Shown: in pieces, positions 1 to 11,028 of the stretch | Layout: every line of letters begins with the position of its first letter | Position numbering within the stretch: the first letter of the stretch is position 1 | Assembly: GCF_905220565.1 (NCBI RefSeq) | Contig: NC_059406.1 | Coordinates: 816,001 to 880,000, forward strand | Origin: Melitaea cinxia | Taxonomy: Eukaryota; Arthropoda; Insecta; Lepidoptera; Nymphalidae | Direction of reading: 5' to 3' | Length of the DNA stretch: 64,000 nucleotides | Translations under genes and position numbers: made by a program | The notes under the pieces: generated by a model | The model's input: the letters and a program-made list of their open reading frames with translations, nothing else | Database searches by the model: none | What the model was told of the DNA's origin: nothing

Positions 1-1155
1 AACATTTGCTTGATTGTTATATTTTTGTAATTTTTGTTTAAAACTTCAAAAGAGAAGGTCAAATACTCTACAGTGGCGGATGTGTCAAACGCTTAAAATC
101 GTTTATTGCTACGTTCGACCACTGCAACCAGAAACAGTGAGGTGCCGTCACCTGATTGAACAGCCACCCGCCAGCTCGGCCACTTAAATTGCTTTCAAAA
201 TAAGCTCCTAGCTTATTATGTAGAGACGGACCTCCCCACGAAGCGTCCGTAACGGATGTATTTATAGAGCGTGAGCTTGAAAACTTTGTAAGTGCGATTC
301 AGACTTTCCTTCTTTCTAGTTCTTGATTTTTTTTTTAATTTTTTGATTGGTTTTTAATTAAGTACATAAAAGTATTTAGGAAATTTAGTATTTTAGAAAT
401 TAAGAAATACCGTAAAATAAATAAATCAGACAAAATAATAATTATTATTATTTATAAGAAAATATATATTAGTCAACATTTTTTTTTCAAATTGTGTTGC
501 TTCTATACTATTCGAAGCAACTTCGTGTCTACCTGGTGTCCCATAACACCACATAATTTTTTTATATAATATCTTTCTCTCTGTTTATTTTAACACGTAT
601 AGTATATTATTCACAATACAATAATTATTACGTTATTTACTTATTTGGTTAAGAAATGTAATTATGAAACCGATACCATTTTTAAAAGTTTAATTATCTT
701 ATGAATCTATGAATTTCGACATAAACTCATTAATATAATTCGATAACGGTTAGCTTAAACTATATCTCAATTAGGAATATTTTTCTTCGTAACTTGTCCT
801 ACATTATTATTTTTTATTTACGATCAATCTAGATACAAAGAAAGAAGGAAAGTCTGAATCGCGCTTACGAAGTTTTCAAGCTTACGCTCTATAAATACAT
901 CCGCTACGGACGACTCGTGGGGAGGTCCGTCTCTACATAATAAGCTAGGAGCTTAATTTGAAAGCAATTTAAGTGGCCGAGCTGGCGGGTGGCTGCTCAA
1001 TCAGGTGACGGCACCTCACTGTTTCTGGTTGCAGTGGTCGAACGTAGCAATAAACGATTTTAAGCGTTTGACACATCCGCCACTGTAGAGTATTTGACCT
1101 TCTCTTTTGAAGTTTTAAACAAAAATTACAAAAATATAACAATCAAGCAAATGTT
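1..1155. mobile_element. Foldback element with 317-bp inverted arms
   Basis: Bases 1-317 are the reverse complement of 839-1155 with about eight mismatches (roughly 97% identity). The arms are moderately GC-rich and enclose an AT-rich 520 bp loop. The outer ends read AACATTTGCTTGATTG and CAATCAAGCAAATGTT. The left end coincides with the window edge, so the element may extend further and the target duplication cannot be seen. No transposase frame is present. This is a non-autonomous foldback or long-TIR element; superfamily not determined. The loop carries two stretches shared with 43.31-43.39 kb. Confidence 0.85.
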
Positions 1156-1210
1156 TAACTCTTTTTACTATTACTATCTGTATAGAAACTTTAGTACATA
1201 TTGAAGCTAA

Positions 1211-1758
1211 TCTATAATATATATAAAAGCGAAAGGTCACTCACTCATCACGAAATCTTCGAAACTATAACACCTACAAACTTGAAATTTGGCAGGTGGG
1301 CTCCTTATAGGACGTAAACATCCGCTAAGAACGGATTTTACGAAACTCGACCCCTAAAGGGGTAAAACGGGGGTTGCAAATTTGTATGAAAGTCATGTGT
1401 TTTTGAAGTAAGAGACTTGAAATTAAAAATGTATGCTCTATAGATGATAAGAAGGCGTTCAAATAATGTATCTTTAGAAAACAACCCCCTTTTGGGGTTA
1501 AAACGGGGGATGGTAGGTGGACTCACTGATCACGAAATCTCCGAAACTATAACACCTACAAACTTGAAATTTGGCAGGAAGGTTCCTTATAAGGCTTAGA
1601 CATCCGCTAAGAACGAATTTTACGAAATTCTACCCCTAAGGGGGTAAAACGGGGGTTGGAAGTTTGTATGAAAGTCCCATGTTTTTGAAGTAAGAGACTT
1701 GAAATTTAAAATGTATGCCTTATAGATGATGAGAAGATGTCCAAATAATGCATCGTGA
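1211..1758 (+). mobile_element. Helitron-A, 5' part with two tandem units
   Basis: It starts TCTATAATATATATAAAAGC after an A, the 5' form of short lepidopteran Helitrons. Two units beginning CGAAATCTYCGAAACTATAA lie 282 bp apart (1251 and 1533). No 3' terminus precedes the next 5' end at 1759, so this copy was truncated or interrupted there. The short frames inside are not genes. Confidence 0.75.
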
Positions 1759-2295
1759 TCTATATATATAAAAGAGAAAGGTCACTGACTCACTCATCAC
1801 GAGAACTCAAAAACCGCTGGATGGTCCCATTCACCCAGGATGGACAAAGATGAAATTTGGCAGGGGGGTAGATTATAGTTAGTAGACTTCCGCTAAGAAT
1901 GGATTTTGTGATATTCCACCGCTAAGGGGGTTTAATTGGGGATGATAGTTTGTATGAAACATATACAGCAGCTATAAGTTCGCCTGATAGGTTATTTAAA
2001 AAAGAAATTGCGTTAAACCTATTAATAGTAATGCATATCTTCATAACTATGCGAACGTAGTCGCGGGTAACAGTTGTAGTAACAGGTATTATAAAACAAA
2101 ATCCCCAAAAGTGTATCTGATCGATTCTCTCAAAATCTACTGAACGGATTTTTATGCGCTTTCACCAATGGAGAGAGGGCTTCAAGAGAAAGGTTTACGG
2201 AACAGCTAAGCCGATTTTGATGATAGTTTCACTGGAGGTTTACCGGGAAAACTTTGTGACACACTGAACGCGAGCGAAGCCGCGGGCACAGCTAG
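1759..2295 (+). mobile_element. Helitron-A type, complete non-autonomous copy
   Basis: It runs from TCTATATATATAAAAGAGAA to GCCGCGGGCACAGCTAG, with A (1758) and T (2296) flanking, as expected for Helitron insertion between A and T. GC-rich inverted bases just before the CTAG end fit the usual 3' hairpin. There is no Rep/helicase coding. The 3' half is shared with the reverse copy at 3268-4392. Confidence 0.85.
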
Positions 2296-3053
2296 TTAAT
2301 TATAAAAATATTTAATTAACGATAATAGACAAATTAAGTTGCTGCCTAAACAAAAGTCAGAGTAATGTCATTGGCATATTTGTGTTTTTTTACCACTTTC
2401 AAAAACTAATGTAAACTTAAATATTATATTCAGTTATCAATAGCAGTGGTAGATTTTTAGAAAAAAAGTTGAAATGGATTCTGTAAATAATAGATAAAAT
2501 ATTCGTCATCAACCACTGCGTTAGAATTGCACTCCAGCTATGCACCGCTATATATAAGTCATTATACCTGTGCAGCTGCATACGGTCGAACAGACGGAGC
2601 CACCCTTTTTTTCAGAGCAGGTAGCGTCGCGTGGATATTTGTATAGGAAGAGGCATTATTAATTAATTTTGGGTAAAGCTGCATTTGTAAATTAGAAAAA
2701 GTCTCTATAGTGATCAAAGAATTAAATTAGGCTTAATTTTTTTATTTATTTGTTCACCATTTTACACAAAATACGGACGTAATATAGTAACAGTAAAATA
2801 AACAAATATTGCAGAGTTTCGAGACATATTTTTTCTCTCTTTCTCTCATAGTCACGTCTCGTATATCTTAGACACAGTGTAGGCTTATTGTTGTGATGTT
2901 GTGTGGTCGAAATCTCACTCGTTTTTTTCTGTATCTTACGTCATAACTTTTTACACGTTGGACTTTGATGGTCCTTTTGTAATTGACATGTCGTGTTTTT
3001 TTAATAATAAAATATATGATACGATAATTAAAATAAATGACACTTAAATAATT
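2296..3053. other. Unassigned AT-rich stretch with a TATA-like island
   Basis: Mostly low-complexity A/T. The only compositionally distinct part is 2515-2650, where TATATAAG (about 2552) sits in a GC-richer patch. No open frame follows it. No repeat family was recognised. Confidence 0.4.
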
Positions 3054-3138
3054 TTGCTTTGCTTGAAAACGAAAAAAAAACCAAGCAATACAACGTATGT
3101 AAGTAGACAAAAAAAATTCAAGTAAATACACAGTGTTA
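3054..3138 (-). repeat. Repeat G fragment
   Basis: AACGAAAAAAAAACC followed by ACAACGTATGTAAGTAGACA and AAGTAAATACACAGTGTTAGA corresponds to the terminal part of the G family seen intact at 10.3 and 19.3 kb. Degenerate. Confidence 0.5.
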
Positions 3139-3159
3139 GATTTTATTATTTATTATTGA

Positions 3160-3267
3160 GATTTTCGACTAGCTCGTTGGCGCGGTTTGTTTGTTGCTTT
3201 CTGTGCCGCGGGTTGCGGGTTCGATTCCCGCCTGAGTCTGGGTGTAATATTTGTGTTTATATATTTA
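3160..3267 (+). mobile_element. tRNA-derived SINE head, cut by a Helitron
   Basis: A box A-like TAGCTCGTTGG (3170-3180) and a perfect box B GGTTCGATTCC (3218-3228) form an internal RNA polymerase III promoter. A real tRNA is rejected because no acceptor-stem pairing is visible. The body stops at the 3' end of the reverse Helitron-A at 3268. Confidence 0.7.
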
Positions 3268-4392
3268 CTAGCTGTGCCCGCGGCTTCGCTCGCGTTGAAA
3301 TCAGTGTGTCACAAAGTTTTCCCGGCACACTTCCAGTGAAACTCTCATCAAGATCGGCTTAGCCGTTCCGTAAACCTTCCTCTTGAACCGCATGAAAATC
3401 TGTTCAGTAGATTTTGGGGGAATCGATCACATACACTTTTGGAGACTTTGTTTTATAATACACTAACTGTTGCCCGCGACTACATCCGCGTGGTTATAAA
3501 GATATGCATTACTATTAACATGTTTAACGCAAATTATTGTTTTATTTCAGTCACTTGAAATGCTTATCGCACTGAGTAACTTTTTAAAAGGCACAATTTA
3601 GTTATAATTTAATAGTTGTTTATATAAAACCTCTATAATACACCACATTCTTAGTTTTATTTTCAGGCTGCAGTATAAATAACCTATCAGGCGAACTTAT
3701 AGCTGTTGTATATGTTTCATACAAACTATCAACCCTACCTGCCAAATTTCAAGTTTGTATCTGTTATAGTTTCGGAGATTTTGTAATGAATGAGTCAACC
3801 TACCATCCTCCATTTTAACCCCAAAAGGGAGTTGATTTCTAAAGATACATTATTTGGACAGCTTCTCATCATCTATAGAGCACACATTTTACATTTCAAG
3901 TCTCCTACTTCAAAAACATATAGGACTTTCATACAAACTTCCAACCCCCATTTTACCCCCTTAGGGTTTAAGTTTCGTAAAATCCGTTCTTAGCGGATGT
4001 CTTCGTCTTATAAAAAAGCTACCTGCTAAATTTCAAGTTTGTAGGTGTTATAGTTTCGGAGATTTCGTGATCATTGAGTCAACCTACGATCCCCCGTTTT
4101 AACCCCAAAAAGGAGTTGATTTTTAAAGATACAATATCGATACCTTTTCGCCATCTATATAGAGCTTACATTTTAAATTTCAAGTCTCTTACTTCAAAAA
4201 CATAGGACTTTCATACAAATTTCCAACCCCCGTTTTACCCCTTTAGGGGTCGAGTTTCGTAAAATCCGTTCTTAGCGGATGCCTAAGTCTTATAAGGAGC
4301 CTACCTGCTAAATTTCAAGTTTGTAGGTGTTATAGTTTCGGAGATTTTGTGATGAGTGAGTAACCTTTCGCTTTTATATATATTATTATAGA
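3268..4392 (-). mobile_element. Helitron-A, complete, three tandem units
   Basis: On the minus strand it begins TCTATAATAATATATATAAA at 4392 and ends GCCGCGGGCACAGCTAG at 3268, between A and T. The unit marker GAGATTTYGT recurs at 3775, 4059 and 4341, spacing 284 and 282 bp. Relative to the copy at 1759-2295 it carries about 150 extra bases near 3535-3690. Non-autonomous. Confidence 0.85.
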
Positions 4393-4914
4393 TTATAGAT
4401 TATAGATTGTACTTTGTAAGTGAGACAAGTAAGACTTAATATTACATGACTGTATTTGCAATTAATGTATCAGAACTTATGTATTTCTTAAGTTACAGTT
4501 TCTTAAGTTTGTACAATTCCGAGGTATGAATTGATTATTTTGTAATGAGAGTATGATGATTGACGAATCATGTGGTCGGTGCTTTAAATGTAAACCATTC
4601 TGATGAACGTAGAAAACTGAATGCAGAGGAAATAATGGAAATGAGGAATTTTAGTCTATAATATAAAACCGTGCATCAGAGATCAAGTAAAGCTGTTTGT
4701 CCCTGTTGTTACCACAGACACCTAACCTAATAGCTGATGGTAGAGAATATATACGTCAAACGGCAATGCAAGAGAGAGAGTCCTATATCAAGCAGTAGGA
4801 TATTACCAACTGTTTCGATCAATTAATACAAAAGTTTCCTCATATATTACAAATATATACACTGATTTAACACGTTAAAAGCTGCCTTGATTTTTTTCTT
4901 TTTTTGTTTGGGCC
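4393..4914. other. Unassigned, with a decayed SINE tail
   Basis: The sequence opens with short TATAGAT iterations next to the Helitron end. Bases 4738-4815 (GAGAATATATACGTCAA ... AGCAGTAGGATATTAC) resemble a heavily mutated SINE-M 3' end. The rest is unassigned. Confidence 0.35.
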
Positions 4915-5060
4915 ATAGGGGATACCGTAGAAGGTTAGAGCCGTGGAAGATACCATATGACCGCGAACCAGAGCCTACTTTGAGTGTTTCAATTGAGCCG
5001 TCGGGCTCAGATTTATATACGTATTAGACGTGGCTTCCACGGCCCTGCAATCAAATAAAT
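4915..5060. repeat. Unnamed repeat, shared with 7290-7370
   Basis: GTATTAGACGTGGCTTCCACGGCC here and TATACGACTTGGCTTCCACCGGCC near 7330 are related. Within this copy GCCGTGGAAG (4942) and CTTCCACGGC (5033) form a 10-bp perfect inverted repeat. Family not identified. Confidence 0.4.
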
Positions 5061-5665
5061 TATGTTGTTTTTTTTTTAGAAAAAAATATGTCTTTGAAAA
5101 ATATCTTAGATAATGTAAAGAAACAATTTTCAACGTAAGTTCTTTAAGTACTGTATACAATCGTTTCAACAGGCTTAAAAAACAAAAAAAAAAAAACAAA
5201 AATAGTTTATTTAACTGTTAAGATACACATTACATGAAGGGGCTCACACATTGTTGCTCCTTACCCTCTCTACACAGTAGGGTAACTCACATATCACTAC
5301 TTCCCCGTACATTACTGCGTACTGTATCTAAGTCAAGGGTAAGAAGTCACATGACAAGTAAATATTGAAATGTATTGCCAGGCGTCTACGTGCTGGCACT
5401 GCGTGGCACGGTGTGGCACTCAGTCAATTGTGTTCGTCGTCAGGGCCCGATAATAATTAGTGTTTCCTTTCCCTTGTCACGTGTTCGGAATTCGTGATGT
5501 ACACATTTGTTAGGTTTCGTTTTCAGTAGGTGGTTAAAGACCTTAGTTGATGTTGGCGTATACCTCAAAAGTGGTTTGAATGATAAATTGAAAGAGATAG
5601 AATTTTTTTGTTGCCAAAGGCTCAAAATTATGACATTTTTACACCACCATGAAATTTTAAACAGT

Positions 5666-5668
<3 letters not shown>
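5061..5668. other. Unassigned stretch
   Basis: Moderately GC-rich at 5225-5470 and without a known repeat. A short GTGGCAC iteration (about 5391-5420) and a CACGTG E-box-like site (about 5478) are visible. The frames here have no recognisable protein features. Confidence 0.3.

Positions 5669-5728
<60 letters not shown>
5669..5728. repeat. (TA)30 microsatellite
   Basis: Sixty bases of uninterrupted TA dinucleotides, likely length-polymorphic. Confidence 0.98.
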
Positions 5729-5729
<1 letters not shown>

Positions 5730-6475
5730 GCTAGAATATCTAGAGATAGAAGTGTATCTACGTTTTTAATAAAACTTTTTTTTGTCCGTCTGTATATTGG
5801 ACACGCATCACGCCACACTTACTGAATCAATTCAAAGGAATCTAAAAAAGCTTTTATTTCATATAACGAGCTAGATCATTAAATATATAACATTTATATT
5901 TCGAAATTCATCATTCCATAGAGAAAGAATTGAAACTATTACTGAAATTTCAGACACCATAAACTTGATTTCTAAATCGTACAGATAATTTTGAGTACGT
6001 TTCATCTTGGGTTTGTGTTGTTATTGCTGTTGAAAAATATAGTAATTGTGAACGAAGTCACGGGCTACAGTTAGTTATATAACATAACGTATCCCATTAA
6101 CTCTTGAATAAAACGTATTTTATCTACAACTGTTTAATATATACGGAGGTTGTATGTTTTCATCGACATTAAATTTCATTCGGCAACACGCCCGCGGTTT
6201 CGAAACTCGAAGGAAAATTTCCTTTGAAACAACCCCTTAATTGTTCGCGATCTCGACAGCTTTTCTTAGAAAATTGTTTATTAGTGTTGAGTTGAATCGT
6301 AAATATATTTTTACTTAATATTTTCTCCTTTGTTAATATTTAATTTAGTCTTCGCGGGAACTTAACGTTTTAAACTAACTCGAATTTTATCTAGGCTTTT
6401 GATTTATTATTTACTAGTTGATCCCGCGAGCTTTGTACTGTTGTATTTGTTGTTCGTAGGTTTATCTTTCTTTTA
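5729..6475. other. Unassigned, with two Helitron-like 3' ends
   Basis: ACGAAGTCACGGGCTACAGTTAG near 6053-6074 resembles a degraded plus-strand Helitron end, and ACTAGTTGATCCCGCGAGC at 6413 a minus-strand one (CTAG 6414-6417). No complete element can be bounded. Confidence 0.35.
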
Positions 6476-6685
6476 ATTTAATATATAAAATTCTTGTGTC
6501 GCGGTGTTTGTAGTTAAACTCCTCTGAAACGGCTTGACCGATTCTCATGATATTTTGTGTGCATATCGGGTGGGTCTGAGAATCGAACAACGTCTATTTT
6601 TCATTCCCCTAAGTTATAAGGGAGAGGGGGGATTGAGGAGGTTAATGAAATATATGGCAAAACAACATTTTGCGGGAACAGCTAG
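6476..6685 (+). mobile_element. Helitron-B, short non-autonomous copy
   Basis: ATATATAAAATTCTTGTGTC at the 5' end, then the family core CGGCTTGACCGATTCTCATG, and a 3' end GCGGGAACAGCTAG followed by T. The 5' TC dinucleotide is mutated. Other copies lie at 18.6, 39.5 and 57.7 kb. Confidence 0.8.
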
Positions 6686-7570
6686 TTTTTTTTATATAAA
6701 TATTGTTCGGAAAATAAAAAAGTATTATCCAGTTTGACGTAATCTTACGGAAGCTATGCGCGTACATTACAGCTATTCATTTTTTTTTTATATAGATAAG
6801 ATTTTGTTAGAATATTGTTTTTTTTTTATATTTTAAATTATATTAACAACATCCACGGGCTCGTGCTTTTTGTACTGCATAAAAATTTTGTTTTACTTTC
6901 GTCGCGTGTTTTTTACAATAGTGTAACTTCAGACCAGCAATTTTAAAAGTGTCTAGAATTGCTAGAATGGTCCGACACTTACACCTTTTTGCTATTATGT
7001 TATTATGTCATTAATAGCTTACATCCCTGTACTAGCATGTTATCAAATGTCCTCACATTAACACCCGTAGTAGGAAGTAAATTCTATGTCAAGGGTCCAG
7101 AAATAAATAATACAAACACACGCTTAGCCGTGACAATCATCTGTAACAAACATTGAAGCGTTTGTCGCAAATATCAAGACTATTTTTCTTATCGAACCCG
7201 TGAACCCTAACAAAAGAGCTAGTATATATGATTACTGCGCTAACCTATAGCCAAAGTTTATGAACATGTTCTGAGCGTTCATATTTTAAGTCTGCAGAAG
7301 TTGATTTTGAAACTTTAACGCTTATGTTGATTCTTATACGACTTGGCTTCCACCGGCCTACGAGGTTTCGTTTATTTTTAGTTTAGCGCGATTTGTTTTT
7401 ATTTTAAAATAATCTTAATACGGAAGCGGTCGCGAATACGATCCGGTGTGATTTATTTTGATTTTCTGGACCACGAAACCACGAAGTGTTAAGTATCTTT
7501 ATTATTTCTAGTTTGTAATAAAACACATGATTTATACCACAATTATTTTACCTGTAACTAATTAATTTAT
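6686..7570. other. Unassigned A/T-rich stretch
   Basis: Apart from a fragment at 7290-7370 shared with 4915-5060, no repeat, coding region or RNA gene was recognised. Confidence 0.4.
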
Positions 7571-7700
7571 GAAGTAGAACTTCTTTACACACGCTTGAGC
7601 TGGGTAGTAAGCTGGTGAATGCGTGACGAGAGCGTTACAAAATGTGTGATCGGGCGAGACGAATAGTAGTTAAGAGGGAGATATAAGTTAGTGAAGATAG
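7571..7700 (+). repeat. Repeat F copy
   Basis: AAGCTGGTGAATGCGTGACG and GTGTGATCGGGCGA followed by GAGGGAGATATAAGTTAGTG. The same block occurs at 19157-19252 and 43120-43258. It lies 80 bp from a repeat G copy, as at 19 kb. Confidence 0.7.
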
Positions 7701-7780
7701 AAAGTGATACGTTTCGTATGACACTGTAGGAGCTAAAGAAGCTTTACTACAGTTGAGTCTTCTAAAGCACGCTTCTTTTT

Positions 7781-8093
7781 TAACCGACTTTAAAAAAAGG
7801 AGGAGGGTACTGAATTCGACCGTATATAATATATTTATATATGTTCGTGGATAGCTTCGTCGTTTGTGAAGCGATTTTGATAATTCTTTTTTGTTAAAAA
7901 GGAGATACCCCAAGTGTGGTACCGTGATAAGAAATCCAGGATCTGATCATAAAATGCTAGAGAAATCGAGGGAAACTCTCGAAAATCATAGTGACTACTA
8001 GTGTGTTTGTTAATCTTTTTCGTCTTCTTACGTTGTATTACTTGTCGATGTAATTGAAGTTGGTTTTTTTCGTGCGAGCAAACACAATTATTT
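7781..8093 (+). repeat. Repeat G copy
   Basis: AACCGACTTTAAAAAAAGGA at the left end, the core GGTACCGTGATAAG ... GGGAAACTCTCGAAAA, and GTGCGAGCAAACACAATT at the right end. Complete at both ends but with an internal deletion relative to 30190-30638. Confidence 0.75.
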
Positions 8094-8813
8094 AATTAGC
8101 TATGTTTATTTGTAATTTTTAAATAGTGTATATATAATGTAAAAATGTAATTTCTAAAAAATATTACATATAATGATTTTAACAATTCAAAAAGCTACAC
8201 ACTTTTCAAATCACAATTTAAGCAAAATTCATCTGCAAATATTTTACGTAATCTTAACTCAATACATGTATATATTTTTAATACTCCGCTGAATACCTCG
8301 TACATCGAGGGTCTCATTCTATAGAAAATCTACCTGTAATAGAAGTCACTTTTTAAGTAAAAAAAAATCTATTACATATCCTGAAAAAACATTCCTTTCA
8401 TATGTGCAAAGAAACCGCCCATACAGGGACATAGTTAATAATTGTTAGGGGTCGCTCCGACCCTTCTCAGCCATTCCCTTCCATTCACTGAGCATGCCCC
8501 TTTTTTAATCCGGAACTTATGACCGTGTAAATGTAACGGCAAGGGTTATTATCGTATTTTATTAGAGCCGTTTTGGCGATGTTTCGGGTATGTGATTCGG
8601 TGTTCCATAGAAAGTTAAGCGCTACGGGAATTTTCGTAAGTTTATTTTGATATTTTGATGGAATAATGCGTACGTTTTGACTAACTCTTGAAAGTTCTGT
8701 GTGAAATATTTTATGAAAACATAAAATATATGTTATTGATGGAATAACTTACTTTTAAATTGCTTTTAAAAATATTTCGAAAAAGGGGTGTGAAAAGGAA
8801 TATATTTATTGAT
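8094..8813. other. Unassigned A/T-rich stretch
   Basis: No repeat or gene recognised. The GC-richer piece 8440-8620 (GGGGTCGCTCCGACCC and beyond) contains a short palindrome but no frame. Confidence 0.4.
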
Positions 8814-8971
8814 TAGTAGCTGCACCTTCATAAATTTGAGGGAAAAATAGCCTATAGCCTCCCTTGGTATATGGGCTATCCAACACAAATAAAATTTTTC
8901 AATTTGAACCAATAGTTCCTGAGATTAGCGCGTTGAAGCAAACAAACAAACTCAGCTTATATTAATATAGA
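8814..8971 (-). mobile_element. Helitron-like fragment, 5' end intact
   Basis: On the minus strand it starts TCTATATTAATATAAGCTGAG, then GTTTGTTTGTTTGC and a segment on CAGGAACTATTGG, typical of a lepidopteran short Helitron. No CTAG end is visible. Confidence 0.55.
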
Positions 8972-9985
8972 TGTATAAATTTGCTCGCAAGTTTTCATTT
9001 CATTTCTATCTGGGTGTTAGGTAAACGGGTGCTGTAAACACGTTTTTTGCGCTTAAATCCTGATTCCGCGAAAATCCGGGAATAATAATTAGCCAATACA
9101 TTGCTCTATAACCTCATACATTTTCTAGTAAAAGTCCCATAAAAATCGGTTCAGCCGTTCCAAAGATTAACCCGAACAAAAAATAAAACAGGCATACAGA
9201 CAGAGAGATAGACAGACAGACGAAAATTTTTAAATCTTTTATTTGTGTTTTAGTCTGTAAATAAGTGTATGCACTTAAAAAACCGAGTTGTTTTGAAATC
9301 ACAGACAGACATTTCAAATTTACTTATATGTAAAGATTTTTGGCAAGAATCTTTCTAATTTCCCACCTTAAAATTAGTATTCTTGACGTGTTACTTGTAT
9401 ATTGTATAGAAATTACAGTGTATATGTGTGGCTCTTCCTGACATGCCCGAGGGTCTGCCTAGGTACGGGCTTCGAGGTTGCCCTCTTTACCTGGACTTTC
9501 ATCACCGGGGCTTCGCCTCCGGGATCACCTCATTTCGGTCCTATTGAGCCAGGGTCTCAATGCCCTTGGCGTCTTCTCTTACTTTGTCTTACTTTGTCTT
9601 TGGGTTTTTCTAATTACGGTGACAACTCTTAAAATAATTTAAAGCTAAAATGTTCAAAAGATATCACGTCAACTGCAAGTTGACACGAGCCTTACAGTAG
9701 AATTTCAACAACTACCAAAAAGTATTATTCATATTATTATTATTATTTAATAGAAAAATATTTGATGACAAATTTAAAGATATATTTTATGTTTCAATCA
9801 CAAAATTAATTCATATTGTCGGCGATAAGGACCTATTTACAAAATAATTAAGATTTTATTTTAAAAGAGTCTAAGAGGCTTCTCGAGCGGAGAAATTAAA
9901 CAAGCATTTCGCAATGACTTCGAGGTCCTTTTTTGTTTATTCTTTTCATCATAGAACTTGTGTTTTAGAATCATTGTAAACTATT
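8972..9985. other. Unassigned, with a GC-rich island
   Basis: Bases 9110-9240 include a TTCAGCCGTTCCAAAGATTA phrase and a GACA/GATA-rich run common in decayed lepidopteran elements. Bases 9430-9620 are clearly GC-richer than the surroundings (GGGGCTTCGCCTCCGG), with a 76-codon plus-strand frame of no recognisable family. Confidence 0.4.
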
Positions 9986-10090
9986 TTTAATCGACTTCCA
10001 AACAGGAAGAGGTTCTCAATGCGATTGTATTTTTAGTGTATGTTACCTCACAACTTATGACTGGGTGGACTGATTTCGATGAATTTTTAA
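9986..10090 (+). repeat. Repeat G fragment fused to repeat L
   Basis: AATCGACTTCCAAACAGGA ... ACTGGGTGGACTGATTTCGA is the first ~100 bases of G. It passes directly into repeat L at 10092. Confidence 0.65.
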
Positions 10091-10091
10091 T

Positions 10092-10265
10092 GAGTAACTG
10101 TGGAGTTTCTTGCCGGTTCTTCTCTGCAGAATCTACATTTCTAATCGGTGGTAGCATTAATTTAGAATGCTTAAATTTTTTATTACTTTGAAAAATTACG
10201 ATTCGAAGATGCTTATAAACCCTATTTGAATAACGACATTTTTACACTGTAGTTCATATAAATAA
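10092..10265 (+). repeat. Repeat L copy (LINE-3'-end-like)
   Basis: GTAACTGTGGAGTTTCTTGC, TTCTCTGCAGAATCTACATT, TAATCGGTGGTAGCAT and ACGATTCGAAGATGCTTAT in order. Shared with 42640-42772 and, reversed, with 57185-57365. I recall this phrase as abundant in moth and butterfly genomes and probably a LINE 3' end, but no coding remains to prove it. Confidence 0.6.
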
Positions 10266-10270
10266 ATATT

Positions 10271-10714
10271 TGTGTTTGCAGGCAAACGAAGAAAAACCAC
10301 CTTCAATTATCTCGACAAGTAATATAACGTAGGTAGACAAAAAAATTGTCAAGTAAATACGCATTGTCAAAGATTACTCCAAAAGTTGTAATCAGATTTC
10401 AATGAAATTTAAATGTGACTACATGATATAGCTTATCATCAGGCTTCCGATTAAATTAAAAATCATCAAAATCGGTACACCCAGTAAAAAGTTATGTGGA
10501 TTTTCGAGAGTTTCCTTCGATTTCTCTGGGATCTCATCATCGGATTCTGGTTTCCTTATCATGGTACCAAAGTAGGGATATTTTCTTTCCAACGAAACAA
10601 GAATTATCGAAATCGGTTCATAAACGACGGGGTTATCCCCGAACATACATAAAAAAATATATATATATACGGTCGAACTGAGTAACCTGCTCCTTTTTTT
10701 GAAGTCGATTAATA
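10271..10714 (-). repeat. Repeat G, near full length
   Basis: It reads from TGTTTGCAGGCAAACGAAG through GAGAGTTTCCTTCGATTTCT and GGTACCAAAGTAGGGATAT to TCCTTTTTTTGAAGTCGATT. About 440 bp. The 107-codon minus frame inside is a by-product of the repeat. Confidence 0.8.
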
Positions 10715-10951
10715 AAATAGCTGAACCCCTAAATAACTCCATATATTGTACTAAAAGTATATGCTGAAATCAATAAACACGTAACGATTGTTTAAAATTC
10801 TTCCTGAGTTTCAACAACGCTTTAAATTTCATTGATAAGCTGAATGATACTGCTTAACAGCAGTTAACAGCGTACACTTTTATTACTGGGCGTCGAAATT
10901 TATTTCATTGTAATTCGTTTGCCCATTGGCACTTACCTATATATATCGCCC

Positions 10952-10992
10952 TTTAATACCACCAAATTTCATTAAAATTTGGTGGTATTAAA
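10952..10992. repeat. Perfect 18-bp hairpin
   Basis: TTTAATACCACCAAATTT (10952-10969), a 5-nt loop CATTA, and the exact complement (10975-10992). No mismatch. Not attached to any recognised repeat. Confidence 0.9.
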
Positions 10993-11028
10993 TGTCTTCT
11001 CAGGGTTTTGAGTTCCTTATTACGTCGC

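Noticed and set aside
3160..3240. Genuine tRNA gene (also 32951, 35385, 50637, 59762)
   Set aside because: Box A/B-like motifs are present, but acceptor and anticodon stems do not pair and each is followed by SINE body or tail sequence.
3735..4360. CRISPR-like array from regularly spaced repeats
   Set aside because: Units are 282-284 bp, similar throughout, and lie inside a eukaryotic Helitron; there are no unique spacers.
10419..10742. 107-codon minus ORF as a host protein
   Set aside because: It lies wholly inside repeat G, and comparable frames are broken in the other G copies.
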